NCBI GenBank assembly: GCA_049974865.1
Contig: JBNGCX010000009.1
Coordinates: 1-64,000 of the forward strand
DNA from: JAGSOU01 sp049974865
GTDB taxonomy: Bacteria; Pseudomonadota; Alphaproteobacteria; Rhodobacterales; Rhodobacteraceae
Reading direction: 5' to 3'
DNA: 64,000 nt
Shown: one piece after another, positions 15,711-23,056 of the stretch
Layout: every line of letters starts with the position of its first letter
Position numbering within the stretch: the stretch's first letter is position 1
The notes under the pieces: model-generated
Told to the model about the DNA's origin: nothing
Seen by the model: the letters and a program-made list of their open reading frames with translations, nothing else
Database searches by the model: none
Made by a program: the position numbers and the translations under genes

Positions 15711-16451
15711 GTGACAGAACAGGCAACACTTTACAATAGCGTCGCGCCGCTGCGGAACGTGGCGGCCCTGGTGGCGCTGGTCGACAGGGTGAAGAACCGC
15801 ACCTTCAGCTTGCCGGGCATGTCGGTGTTTTACGGACCTTCCGGAGACGGCAAGACGACCGCTGCGGTCTACGCCGGGGTGAAGTTCCAGGCGATTACCG
15901 TCCAGGTCAAAAGCGTCTGGACCAAGAAGGCGCTTTGCGAAGCCATCGTGCAGGAGATGGGGCTGACACCGGCCCGAACCATCTCCGCCATGGTGGATCA
16001 GATCTCCGAGTACCTGGCTATGACGGACAAGCCGCTTCTGATCGACGAGGCCGACCACCTTGTCTCGCGCAAGATGATCGAGCTGGTGCGCGATATCTAT
16101 GAAGGCAGCCAGTCTCCGGTGGTTCTGATTGGCGAGGAGCTCATGCCGCAGAAGCTCCAGGAATGGGAGCGCGTGCATGGCCGCATCGTCAGCTGGGTGC
16201 CCACCGTGCCCGCCAACCTCGGCGACGTGGATCACCTCGCGGCCATCTACGCCCCCGGCGTCGAGATGGACCAAGACTTCAAGAAACGCCTGCTGGAGGG
16301 CAGCCGGCAGAGCATCCGCCGGATCTGCGTGAACCTCGACCAGGTCGCGGAGTTTGCCCGTGTTCACGACCTCGAACGCGTGAGGGTCGCCGATTGGGGC
16401 GACCGCAGCTTCTTCACCGGCACGGCACCGGCGCCGCGGAGGTTCGCATGA
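15711..16451 (+). CDS. MuB-type AAA+ ATPase, target DNA activator
   Basis: 246 residues. It has the P-loop GPSGDGKTT (residues about 42-50), Walker B LLIDEAD (109-115), sensor-like PVVLIGEELMPQKL and an arginine-rich lid helix (SRQSIRRICVNLDQ). MuB polymerises on DNA with ATP, delivers target DNA to the transposase and gives target immunity. The GTG at 15711 was chosen because ACGGAGG lies 5 nt before it; an ATG at 15687 in the same frame has no RBS. The N-terminal HTH of Mu MuB is absent, as in B3/D3112-type relatives. Functionally it depends on the transposase, which is broken here. Confidence 0.9.
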   Translation: MTEQATLYNSVAPLRNVAALVALVDRVKNRTFSLPGMSVFYGPSGDGKTTAAVYAGVKFQAITVQVKSVWTKKALCEAIVQEMGLTPARTISAMVDQISEYLAMTDKPLLIDEADHLVSRKMIELVRDIYEGSQSPVVLIGEELMPQKLQEWERVHGRIVSWVPTVPANLGDVDHLAAIYAPGVEMDQDFKKRLLEGSRQSIRRICVNLDQVAEFARVHDLERVRVADWGDRSFFTGTAPAPRRFA

Positions 16452-17011
16452 CTTCCATTCGCATCGGTCGGAAATCCGATCTGCGGGAGAAGGCGTGGGA
16501 GGTCATGGCCACCATGACCGAGGCCCGCGTGACCGAACTCGCAGTCGCCGCGGATATCTCTCACACGACGGCATCGAGGTGCATCCGTCTTTGGGAAAAG
16601 GAGGGCAAGGTGGAACTCCTCCGTGTCGATGGGCTGTCGAAAATCTATCGCCCCAAGACGAAGAACGACGAGCTGCCGTCCAGGAACGCCGCTTCCGACG
16701 AGAAACCCACAAAGCAGGGCAATATGTGGCGCGCGATGCGGGGCCTCCCGAATTTCACGCCCACGGATATCGCTGTCCACGCGAACACCCCCGAGCTGGA
16801 GGTGACCAGGCAGGATGCCCACGAATATTGCCGGGCACTGCGTCGTGCCGGCTATCTCAGGGTGCTTCAGAAAGAGGAGCCCGGTCGGCGCGAAACCCGC
16901 TATCGCCTCGTCCGCAACACCGGACCGCACGCACCTCGCGAGCGCCGTGTCCGCGGCATCTACGACGACAACCTGAAGGACTTCACCTACCTGGCGGGAG
17001 GCACGTCATGA
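16448..17011 (+). CDS. HTH-containing early protein (unknown)
   Basis: 187 residues. The N-terminal region LREKAWEVMATMTEARVTELAVAADISHTTASRCIRLWEKEGKVELLR is a winged helix with a MarR/IclR-like pattern, and a second similar unit follows at about residues 90-150 (MWRAMRGLPNFTPTDIAVHAN, HEYCRALRRAGYLRVLQKEEPGRRETRYRLV). Two winged helices in tandem suggest a DNA-binding regulator or replication factor. The ATG at 16448 overlaps the MuB stop; a longer frame upstream is a shadow within MuB. Similar genes sit after MuB in alphaproteobacterial transposable phages. Confidence 0.68.
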   Translation: MTSIRIGRKSDLREKAWEVMATMTEARVTELAVAADISHTTASRCIRLWEKEGKVELLRVDGLSKIYRPKTKNDELPSRNAASDEKPTKQGNMWRAMRGLPNFTPTDIAVHANTPELEVTRQDAHEYCRALRRAGYLRVLQKEEPGRRETRYRLVRNTGPHAPRERRVRGIYDDNLKDFTYLAGGTS

Positions 17012-17373
17012 GCGGTCCCGTCGAAGCCGCCCGCGCTGCCTGGGGCGACGCGCTGCCCGACTGGGTATTGCGCCTGGCCGAGGAGTGCGCGGACACCAGC
17101 CAGAACAAGGCCGCCCAGCGCATCGGGAAATCCGGCGCGCTCGTCAGCCAGGTCCTGCGCAACAAGTACCCCGCGCCGCTGGCGCCGATCGAGGAAACAG
17201 TTCGCGGTGTGCTGATGGCCGAGGTCATCGTCTGCCCGGCGCTCGGCGATCTGCCCAGAAACGAGTGCCAGGACTGGCGCAAGCGCGCCCGGCATTTCTC
17301 TCCCGTCAACACCCTGCGGGTCCGGATGTTCCGGGCCTGCAGCCGGTGCCCCAGAAACGGAAAGGAGGGCTGA
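17008..17373 (+). CDS. small HTH protein with C-terminal cysteine cluster
   Basis: 121 residues. HTH pattern VLRLAEECADTSQNKAAQRIGKSGALVSQVLRNKY in the first half; in the second half cysteines at CPALGDLPRNECQDW and CSRCPRNGKEG could bind zinc. Phage transcriptional regulators of this build (XRE-like HTH followed by a CxxC tail) are known in Mu-like prophages. The ATG overlaps the previous stop by 4 nt; the longer in-frame extension is a shadow of the previous gene. Likely an early regulator; no target is visible. Confidence 0.68.
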   Translation: MSGPVEAARAAWGDALPDWVLRLAEECADTSQNKAAQRIGKSGALVSQVLRNKYPAPLAPIEETVRGVLMAEVIVCPALGDLPRNECQDWRKRARHFSPVNTLRVRMFRACSRCPRNGKEG

Positions 17374-17374
17374 G

Positions 17375-17713
17375 ATGAACGCCTTGCATCAACGCGTGAT
17401 CGACATGGCAAAAGGCGGCACGCCGCCGCGCGAGATCGCGCCGCAGGTGGGCCGCAAGATCGACACGGTCTACTGGATCCTGGCCTGCGCCCGGAAGAAC
17501 GGCGAGCCGATCCCGAAATTCAAGGGCACCGGCGCAAAGCACCGCGGCATCAAGATCCTCGTCCCGCAGGACGTGGTCGAGATGCTGGAGCCCGATGCGT
17601 TCGTCCGCGAACTCACCGTCAGGGCGCTCTGCAGGAAGCTGCTGGAGGGGGTCGCGGAAGGCGACCTCGTCGGCGCCGTCCTCGACGACAACCTGGGAGG
17701 CGCCAATGTCTGA
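17375..17713 (+). CDS. small HTH-like early protein
   Basis: 112 residues. MNALHQRVIDMAKGGTPPREIAPQVGRKIDTVYWILACARKNGEPIP reads as a resolvase/sigma-like helix-turn-helix (REIAPQVGRKIDTVYWIL). The second half (RGIKILVPQDVVEMLEPDAFVRELTVRALCRKLLEGVAEGDLVGAVLDD) resembles a dimerising helical tail with a LVPxDVxxxLxPxAxxR core. RBS AAAGGAGGG is 6 nt upstream and the start follows the previous stop directly. Unknown function, probably regulatory. Confidence 0.65.
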   Translation: MNALHQRVIDMAKGGTPPREIAPQVGRKIDTVYWILACARKNGEPIPKFKGTGAKHRGIKILVPQDVVEMLEPDAFVRELTVRALCRKLLEGVAEGDLVGAVLDDNLGGANV

Positions 17714-17936
17714 TCACCCGATCAACCTCGACGAATTCCGGCGCCGCAGGCGGACATATATCGACCGTCAGCGGATCCTTTCGGCGTTGTCTGACCTTGA
17801 AATGGCATCAAGCGAAATCACGGCGGGATCGGTTCAGGAGTTCGGTGCAGTCGATCCACTGGCGCATGAGATCACCGCCCATGTCAACGCGATCCGCCGT
17901 GCGGTCGATGACGACACGGGAGGCGCCGATGTCTAA
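17706..17936 (+). CDS. hypothetical early protein
   Basis: 76 residues (MSDHPINLDEFRRRRRTYID, QRILSALSDLEMASSEI, HEITAHVNAIRRAVDDDTGGADV). Basic N-terminus and two amphipathic helices. It overlaps the previous stop by 8 nt and the next start by 8 nt, with a CTGGGAGGCG RBS. No family recognised. The tight coupling supports a real gene. Confidence 0.55.
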   Translation: MSDHPINLDEFRRRRRTYIDRQRILSALSDLEMASSEITAGSVQEFGAVDPLAHEITAHVNAIRRAVDDDTGGADV

Positions 17937-18171
17937 GCCCGTGCCTCCCAAGCCTTGGACCGAAGCGGAGATGCTGGAACTGGCCGCGCGCGGCGTGGGC
18001 CGGGTCGATACCCAGGGCACCCGCGGCATCACCCTCGTGACACACGAGGAGATCGCCGCCATGGCGGCCGTGCTGGCGCTGCTGGGCGTGAAGCCGATCG
18101 CGCCCGGCGCTCCGGCGCCCGAAATACCCCCTTACACCCCCGTTAAACCGCATTTGGAAGGAGGCGATTGA
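17929..18171 (+). CDS. hypothetical early protein
   Basis: 80 residues (MSKPVPPKPWTEAEMLELAA, VTHEEIAAMAAVLALLGVKP, then a proline-rich tail). RBS CGGGAGGCG lies 6 nt before the ATG. It overlaps the preceding gene by 8 nt and its stop overlaps the ATG of the next. No domain recognised. The 3' end carries an unusual AT-rich word CCGTTAAAC that also occurs in the portal gene. Confidence 0.55.
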   Translation: MSKPVPPKPWTEAEMLELAARGVGRVDTQGTRGITLVTHEEIAAMAAVLALLGVKPIAPGAPAPEIPPYTPVKPHLEGGD

Positions 18172-18590
18172 TGGGCGCAAAAAAATACACCGAGGACCAA
18201 ATCTGCCGTGCCGCCGAACTTCGCGAACGGGGACTGTCATTAGGCCAGATCGCTATGCGGTCGGGCATGACGGTGAGCTCGGTCGAATACCACTGCCTTC
18301 GGCTTGGCGCGGACAGCCCCAATACGCGCTCGAACATCGATACCGATGTCGGCCCGATGATGGTCCGTCGCGGTGACCACACCGTGCGTCGTTTCACCGT
18401 GGAGGAAGACCAGGAGCTCCTCCGCCTCGAAGCGAACGGGCTGACCTATAGCGAGATCGGGCACCGGCTCAACCGTAAACCAAACAGCATTCGGGGGCGC
18501 TTGATGACGCTCGCCCGCCGTGCCGACCGGATGGAAGGCGAACCGTCTCGAAGCCAGTGCATCCCCCTTAAACAAGGAGATCAGAAATGA
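18171..18590 (+). CDS. double HTH (GcrA/Myb-like) early protein
   Basis: 139 residues with two helix-turn-helix units: residues about 5-45 (YTEDQICRAAELRERGLSLGQIAMRSGMTVSSVEYHCLRLG) and about 72-112 (FTVEEDQELLRLEANGLTYSEIGHRLNRKPNSIRGRLMTLARR). The second resembles SANT/Myb-like and GcrA-type HTHs. The ATG at 18171 has AAGGAGGCG 5 nt upstream and was preferred to a TTG one codon earlier. Probably a DNA-binding regulator of early or middle genes. Confidence 0.68.
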   Translation: MGAKKYTEDQICRAAELRERGLSLGQIAMRSGMTVSSVEYHCLRLGADSPNTRSNIDTDVGPMMVRRGDHTVRRFTVEEDQELLRLEANGLTYSEIGHRLNRKPNSIRGRLMTLARRADRMEGEPSRSQCIPLKQGDQK

Positions 18591-19237
18591 CCGCCCATGA
18601 ACCCCCGCAGGTGCCCACCGGGCGCCAGACAATCGCCGGCAAGGAATACCTGCCCGACGCCAAGGGCAGCCTCGTCCCGGTGGAGCTGATCAAGCCCCAG
18701 CACCTGCTCGAGGACGAGACGGTGCGCAAGATCATTCACTTTGCCGACGCGCTGTCCGCCCAGGTTGCCCGCTTCAAGGCCCACACCTTCGAGGATCTGG
18801 GCGACTTCGAGGCGATCCTCGCGCAAGAGTACGAGCTCACCAAGGGTGGCGCGAAGGGCAACAAGACCTTCATGAGCCACGACGGGCTGATGAAGGTGGT
18901 CGTCCAGGTGTCCGACTACATCGACTTCGGCCCCGAGCTGCAGGTCGCCAAGGCATTGGTCGACGAATGCCTGATCGAGTGGTCGGCCGACAGCCGCCCC
19001 GAGATCCGCGACATCGTGAAACGCGCCTTCAACACCGACAAGGAGGGCCAGATCAACCGCTCCGAGATCTTCATGCTGCTGCGCATGAACATCGAGGACG
19101 AGCGCTGGCAGAAGGCCATGGCCGCGATCCGCGATGCCATGCGCGTGGTCGGCTCCAAGACCTATGTGCGCTGCTACCGCCGCGAGAGTTTCGACGGCAA
19201 GTGGCAGGCCATCACCATCGATCTGGCGAAGGCGTGA
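18587..19237 (+). CDS. DUF3164 family Mu-like phage protein
   Basis: 216 residues matching DUF3164, a family found almost only in Mu-like phages. Features: N-terminal GKEYLPDAKGSLVPVELIKP, the glycine/lysine loop TKGGAKGNKTFMSHDGLMKVVVQVSDYIDFGPELQVAK, and the C-terminal RINRSEIFMLLRMNIEDERWQKAMAAIRDAM, SKTYVRCYRR. The role is not known; it is highly expressed in the early region of some phages. Start overlaps the preceding stop; the RBS AAGGAGA is good. Intact. Confidence 0.88.
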   Translation: MTAHEPPQVPTGRQTIAGKEYLPDAKGSLVPVELIKPQHLLEDETVRKIIHFADALSAQVARFKAHTFEDLGDFEAILAQEYELTKGGAKGNKTFMSHDGLMKVVVQVSDYIDFGPELQVAKALVDECLIEWSADSRPEIRDIVKRAFNTDKEGQINRSEIFMLLRMNIEDERWQKAMAAIRDAMRVVGSKTYVRCYRRESFDGKWQAITIDLAKA

Positions 19238-19241
19238 AGCG

Positions 19242-19499
19242 ATGTTCTCGAAAAAGATGCCGACCGCCAAACACAAGCAGCTCCGCGAAGACCTGATCGC
19301 GGCGCTGGGAAAGCACGAGGACGTTCCGGGGGAGGAGATGCTGGCCGTCACCTCGTACCTGGTCGGACAGATCATCGCCTGGCAGGATCAGAGGAAGATC
19401 ACGCCCGCCCAGGCGATCGAGCTGGTTCAGATGAACATCGCGCAGGGCAACCAGGACGCGCTGAGCGAACTGCTCGGCCCGGCCAAAGGGAGGGCATGA
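19242..19499 (+). CDS. hypothetical early protein
   Basis: 85 residues (MFSKKMPTAKHKQLREDLIA, SYLVGQIIAWQDQRKITPAQAIELVQMNIAQGNQDALSELL). All-helical, no membrane helix. It starts 4 nt after the DUF3164 stop and overlaps the next gene by 4 nt. No known family; the pattern is typical of small proteins in transposable phages. Confidence 0.58.
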   Translation: MFSKKMPTAKHKQLREDLIAALGKHEDVPGEEMLAVTSYLVGQIIAWQDQRKITPAQAIELVQMNIAQGNQDALSELLGPAKGRA

Positions 19500-19894
19500 T
19501 GATCACATTTCGCTTCCAACAGCGCTTCGTTCCGCTCGTCCGCGAGGGCATGAAGTTGCAGTGTTACCGGCGCCACGAGACACCGCGTCTGAGGGCCGGT
19601 GAGCGATTCTCGACGCGCTCGGAGACCTCGTTCACCCCGATCACCGCGAACCTCGTCTGCACTGCCGTCATGCCGATCCACATCGCCTTCCTGGGCGACC
19701 TGATCGACACCATCCGACTGCGCGGTGTTCCGCAGGGCTTTGACCTCGAACGTGAGCGCTTTGCCGTCCAGGAAGGTTTCATCGACATCGACGACATGAG
19801 CGCCTGGCATGCCGAGCAGTACGGCACGGCGCCCTTCGACGGCTTCCTCTACGAATGGGCGATGCCGCGCCATGAGCGGGAGATCGCGGCATGA
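19496..19894 (+). CDS. putative ASCH/PUA-like small protein
   Basis: 132 residues. The start ITFRFQQRFVPLVREGMKLQCYRRHETPRLRAGERFSTRSE follows the ASCH/PUA-like pattern in which a strand is followed by 'V..G.K.QT.R' and 'GD', here diverged, with a later CTAVMPIHI strand. ASCH domains bind RNA or modified bases. The C-terminal half has no known match (FIDIDDMSAWHAEQYGTAPFDGFLYEWAMP). Translationally coupled on both sides. The fold call is tentative. Confidence 0.5.
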   Translation: MMITFRFQQRFVPLVREGMKLQCYRRHETPRLRAGERFSTRSETSFTPITANLVCTAVMPIHIAFLGDLIDTIRLRGVPQGFDLERERFAVQEGFIDIDDMSAWHAEQYGTAPFDGFLYEWAMPRHEREIAA

Positions 19895-20166
19895 CCGTCA
19901 TCCAGGTGTATTTCCGGCCGCATGCCTGCCCCACGAAGAACCCGATGCGGTTCGAGCTGGTCGAGACGGACTTCCCGGATCTCGAGCAGGCGCTGATCGC
20001 GATCGACGCCGACCAGTTGATCTGCGGCAAGCGCCTGTTCACCAAGTGGGGCCAGGAGCGCGGGGAGCGCGTGATCATCCGCGATGACGTCATCGCCTTC
20101 CGCGGCGGCTGCGTCGACCGCGTGGAACTTCCGACCTGGAGGATCGTGCGGGAGGTCGAGGAATGA
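19891..20166 (+). CDS. hypothetical early protein
   Basis: 91 residues (MTVIQVYFRPHACPTKNPMR, LVETDFPDLEQALIAIDADQLICGKRLFTKWG, VIIRDDVIAFRGGCVDRVELPTWRIVREVEE). Alternating strands and helix suggest a small alpha/beta fold. Overlaps both neighbours by 4 nt. No family recognised. Confidence 0.55.
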   Translation: MTVIQVYFRPHACPTKNPMRFELVETDFPDLEQALIAIDADQLICGKRLFTKWGQERGERVIIRDDVIAFRGGCVDRVELPTWRIVREVEE

Positions 20167-20378
20167 AACTCCGCCCCGACATGCCCATCCGGGACCGCAT
20201 TGCGGTCATCGAGGAGGCGTTGGCCACCGTGCTCGACCGCGACGGGACCATGTCCGTCGAGCGTGGAGATCAGTACGGGGAGCGGTACGTCTTTGTGATC
20301 GGAGAGCATGGCCCTGACATCCGCACGGGACACAGCCTCTACGAGATCGCCCGCGAGTTGGAGATGCTGCTGTCATGA
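20163..20378 (+). CDS. hypothetical early protein
   Basis: 71 residues (MKLRPDMPIRDRIAVIEEAL, GDQYGERYVFVIGEHGPDIRTGHSLYEIARELEMLLS). Small soluble alpha/beta protein. It overlaps the preceding stop (ATGA) and the next ATG, so it sits in the same translational chain. No family recognised. Confidence 0.55.
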   Translation: MKLRPDMPIRDRIAVIEEALATVLDRDGTMSVERGDQYGERYVFVIGEHGPDIRTGHSLYEIARELEMLLS

Positions 20379-20812
20379 ACCGCTCCCTCCAGAAACTGGT
20401 CTTCGCGGCCTGCCGCCAGCTCGGGCTGGACGACGAAGCCCGCCGGGATCTGCAGGTCTCCGTCACCGGCAAGGCCTCCATGCGCGATATGACAGAGGCC
20501 GATCTGAAGCTGGTGGTGAACCGGCTGAAGGAGAGCGGCTTCGACCCCGACGGCGGCAAGCGCAAGCGACCGCGCGCGCCCCGCGCTGATATCCGCTTCT
20601 GCCATGTCATGTGGCGGCTGCTCCACGAGGCCGGCGCCGCCAAGGTGAAAGGCCCCGAGGGGCTGAACGCCTTCGTCCGCGCGCGGTTCGAGAAGACCTG
20701 GGGCTACGTGCCCGTCGATATCGACGCCCTGCGCGAGTGGTCGGAGATCAAGGACGTGGTCGAGGCGCTGAAGGATTGGTGCGACCGCGAAGGGATCGAG
20801 CTCGAGACATGA
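20375..20812 (+). CDS. GemA-like regulator (Mu gp16 family, DUF1018)
   Basis: 145 residues. The N-terminal half LQKLVFAACRQLGLDDEARRDLQVSVTGKASMRDMTEADLKLVVNRLKESGFDPD fits the DUF1018/GemA family of Mu-like phages (LGLDDE...YR motif followed by 'MT..el..ll..L...GF'). The second half (FCHVMWRLLHEAGAAKVKGPEGLNAFVRARFEKTWG) is the usual helical extension ending near a W-P-x-D type motif. Mu GemA changes host gene expression and DNA supercoiling through gyrase genes. Position after the small early genes and before Mor fits. Intact. Confidence 0.8.
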   Translation: MNRSLQKLVFAACRQLGLDDEARRDLQVSVTGKASMRDMTEADLKLVVNRLKESGFDPDGGKRKRPRAPRADIRFCHVMWRLLHEAGAAKVKGPEGLNAFVRARFEKTWGYVPVDIDALREWSEIKDVVEALKDWCDREGIELET

Positions 20813-21069
20813 AAAAGCCCCGCCACCCCGTCACCGACCATGCCGTGGTCCGCTACCTGGAGCGGATCGAGGGCATGGACATCGAGGCCCTGCGCCGCAA
20901 GATCGGGCGCCAGGTGGATCGGGCCGTGAACATGGGCGCCTGCGCCGTGGTGATCGACGGCTACCAGTACCGGATCGTGGAAGGCACGGTGGTCACGGTG
21001 GTGCGCCACAACATGCCGAACATCCGCACCGGCCGCTGCGGCGGAAAGGGAGGCGCGGATGCTGACTGA
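20809..21069 (+). CDS. hypothetical early protein
   Basis: 86 residues (MKKPRHPVTDHAVVRYLERI, IGRQVDRAVNMGACAVVIDGYQYRIVEGTVVTVVRHN, GRCGGKGGADAD). The pattern 'H..RYLER..G.D...LR..I.....' followed by a beta sheet with 'Y...EG..V.TV' recalls small toxin-like RelE/DUF4258-type folds, but I cannot assign one. It overlaps the preceding stop by 4 nt and the next start by 11 nt. Confidence 0.58.
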   Translation: MKKPRHPVTDHAVVRYLERIEGMDIEALRRKIGRQVDRAVNMGACAVVIDGYQYRIVEGTVVTVVRHNMPNIRTGRCGGKGGADAD

Positions 21070-21667
21070 ATGGCCCTTCGGCGATCTCACCCCCATGAAA
21101 TACGGCCGGATCATCGCCGACCCGGCATGGGAATACGCCATGCGCTCGGACAAGGGGCACGAAAAGAGCCCCGAGGCCCATTACGAGACCATGTCGCTCG
21201 ACGGCATCAAGGCGCTGCCGGTGTCGCAGCTGGCCGGGCCGGACTGCTACCTGTTCCTCTGGTCGACCTGGCCGCACCTGCCGCAGGCGCTCGAGGTCAT
21301 GGCCGCCTGGGGCTTCGCCTATGTCACCGGCGGCTCCTGGCACAAGGTGACCAGGACCGGGAAGTCGGCCTTCGGGACCGGCTACGTCCTGCGCTCGGCG
21401 ACCGAGCCCTACCTGGTCGGCAAGATCGGGGCACCGAAGATCGTGTCCCGATCCGAGCGCAACGTGATCCTCTGCCCCGAGCAGATCCCCGATGCCATCG
21501 AGTCGATCCGGCGCGAGCATTCCCGCAAGCCCCCCGAGATGCGCGAGATGACCGAGCGGCTGCTGCCCCATGCCCATGCCTGCGAGCTCTTTGCCCGCGC
21601 GCCTTGGCCGGGCCACGACGTCTGGGGCGACGAGGCCGGGAAATTCGACGAGGCCTGCGATGGCTGA
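21059..21667 (+). CDS. MT-A70 family DNA/RNA adenine methyltransferase
   Basis: 202 residues with the MT-A70 layout: KYGRIIADPAWEYA, where the catalytic DPPW is DPAW; the YETMSLDGIKALPVSQLAGPDCYLFLW strand pair; and ATEPYLVGKIGAPKIVSRSERNVI. C-terminal EHSRKPPEMREMTERLLPHAHACELFARAPWPGHDVWGDE is also typical. It transfers methyl from S-adenosylmethionine to adenine N6, probably to protect phage DNA from host restriction. DPAW keeps the Asp and Trp, so activity is expected. A second adenine methylase is at the prophage right end. Overlaps neighbours, so it is co-expressed with the early genes. Confidence 0.9.
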   Translation: MLTEWPFGDLTPMKYGRIIADPAWEYAMRSDKGHEKSPEAHYETMSLDGIKALPVSQLAGPDCYLFLWSTWPHLPQALEVMAAWGFAYVTGGSWHKVTRTGKSAFGTGYVLRSATEPYLVGKIGAPKIVSRSERNVILCPEQIPDAIESIRREHSRKPPEMREMTERLLPHAHACELFARAPWPGHDVWGDEAGKFDEACDG

Positions 21668-22040
21668 GCCCCGGATCCAGCCCCCGGCGCATATCGAGCC
21701 CTATGTGCGCGTCCTCGGCCAGGACGGCGCGCTGGAGTTCCTGCTGGGCTTCGGCGGGGCCGAGCTCTACATGACCGAAACGCCGAAAAGCCGGTCGCGC
21801 CTGGTTCAGGCCGTCGGCCGCGAACGGGCCGTCGCGCTGGCCCGCGCGGCTGAGCATCTGCCGCGCCGGATCCCGACCGCCAAGCCGTGGCTGGCGCAGG
21901 TGCTCAAGGCAAAAGGCTTGTCCGTGGCCGAGATCGCGCGCAGACTGCATGTCAGCGACGTCACCGTGCGCAAGTATCTCGGCGGCGGAAACGGGCGCCC
22001 GCCCTCCGATCCCCGCCAGCCGTCTCTCCCCCTCGACTGA
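21660..22040 (+). CDS. Mor/C-like middle transcription activator
   Basis: 126 residues. An N-terminal dimerisation-like part (LEFLLGFGGAELYMTETPKSRSRLVQAVGRERAVALARAA, a Mor-type 'G...Y(I/M)......S.L...IG...A..L') is followed by an HTH (LAQVLKAKGLSVAEIARRLHVSDVTVRKYLGGG). This is the layout of Mu Mor and C, which activate middle and late promoters. It is the last early gene, before a terminator and the lysis cassette, the position of Mor. ATG at 21660 overlaps the methylase stop. Late promoters were not identified. Confidence 0.8.
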   Translation: MAEPRIQPPAHIEPYVRVLGQDGALEFLLGFGGAELYMTETPKSRSRLVQAVGRERAVALARAAEHLPRRIPTAKPWLAQVLKAKGLSVAEIARRLHVSDVTVRKYLGGGNGRPPSDPRQPSLPLD

Positions 22041-22047
22041 CCCCAGA

Positions 22048-22070
22048 CCCGCAAGGCCTTGCGGGTGTTT
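22048..22070 (+). terminator. rho-independent terminator after the Mor-like gene
   Basis: Perfect 9-bp stem CCCGCAAGG / CCTTGCGGG (22048-22065) followed by TGTTT. The related hairpin at 30863-30886 has nearly the same stem. It marks the end of the early/middle region. Confidence 0.8.
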
Positions 22071-22143
22071 CTGCCATCCGGCGAAGCCGACAATGCCCTT
22101 GAAACCTAGGGGGCAGTGCGGCCCCGCAGATCCCGGGGCAGCC

Positions 22144-23055
22144 ATGCGGACCAGCGAAAAAGGCATCGAGTTTCTGGAACGCCATGAAGGCGTGGTCCTC
22201 AAGGCGTATCGCGACCCCACCGGCACCTGGACGATCGGCGCGGGCCTGACCGCCGCCTCGGGCGTGGTCAAGCCGCGTGCCGGCATGGCGATCACCCGGG
22301 AAGAGGCGCGTGCGCTGATGGCAAAGGCGCTGGAGCGCAACTACGAGCCGGCCGTCGCCAAGGCCATGCCGGGGGCCAAACAGCACGAGTTCGACGGCGG
22401 CAGCTCCTTCCACTGGAACACCGGCGCGATCGGCCGGGCGAGCTGGGTGGGCGCCTGCCTGGTGGGCGACTGGCCTGGCGTCCAGGCGCGTCTGATGCGC
22501 TGGACCAAGTCCAAAGGCCGCGTGCTGCCGGGGCTGGAGCGCCGGCGGCGCGAGGAATACGAGCTCATCCGGCATGGAAAATACGCCGGGTCCGTGGAAT
22601 GGGGCGGGACAGCCAACCGCGCCAAGGTCGTGGTGCCGATGACCGACGAGGAGGTCGAGGCCGCGCGCTTGGGCCTGAAAAAGCTCGGATACAAACCAGG
22701 CTTTACGAGGGGCGCCATCACGAAATCGGCCGTCATCACCTTCCAGCGCGATCATGACCTCACTGTCGACGGCATCATCGGCCGCGCCACGCTTTCGACG
22801 CTGCAGCGCCGGCTGGACGCACGCGCCAAGACGGCCAAGGCCGCGGCCGTCACCGCCGGCGGCGTGACCGAGACCCAGGCCGATGTGCTGACCGATGCCC
22901 TGGCCAACATGCCCGGCGCCGAATGGATCGGCATTGCCGTCGTGGCGCTGGGCGCCCTGTGGCTGGCGCGCCTCGCCTTCAGCTACCGCGACGCCGTCGC
23001 CGCCAAGACCCAACGCACCGCCCCGAAACTCGCCGCCCAGCTCCGGAGGTTCTGA
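22144..23055 (+). CDS. phage lysozyme (GH24) with peptidoglycan-binding domain and C-terminal membrane helix
   Basis: 303 residues. An N-terminal T4-type lysozyme domain carries the catalytic set Glu15, Asp24 and Thr30 (HEGVVLKAYRDPTGTWTIGAG). Residues about 168-224 are a PG_binding_1 domain (EVEAARLGLKKLGYKPGFTRGAI, LTVDGIIGRATLSTLQRRL). Residues 261-280 (WIGIAVVALGALWLARLAFS) form a hydrophobic helix with a basic tail, so the enzyme may be membrane-tethered. It cleaves peptidoglycan at lysis. No signal peptide. It follows a terminator and leads the late lysis cassette with the holin 1 nt downstream. Confidence 0.92.
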   Translation: MRTSEKGIEFLERHEGVVLKAYRDPTGTWTIGAGLTAASGVVKPRAGMAITREEARALMAKALERNYEPAVAKAMPGAKQHEFDGGSSFHWNTGAIGRASWVGACLVGDWPGVQARLMRWTKSKGRVLPGLERRRREEYELIRHGKYAGSVEWGGTANRAKVVVPMTDEEVEAARLGLKKLGYKPGFTRGAITKSAVITFQRDHDLTVDGIIGRATLSTLQRRLDARAKTAKAAAVTAGGVTETQADVLTDALANMPGAEWIGIAVVALGALWLARLAFSYRDAVAAKTQRTAPKLAAQLRRF

Positions 23056-23056
23056 C

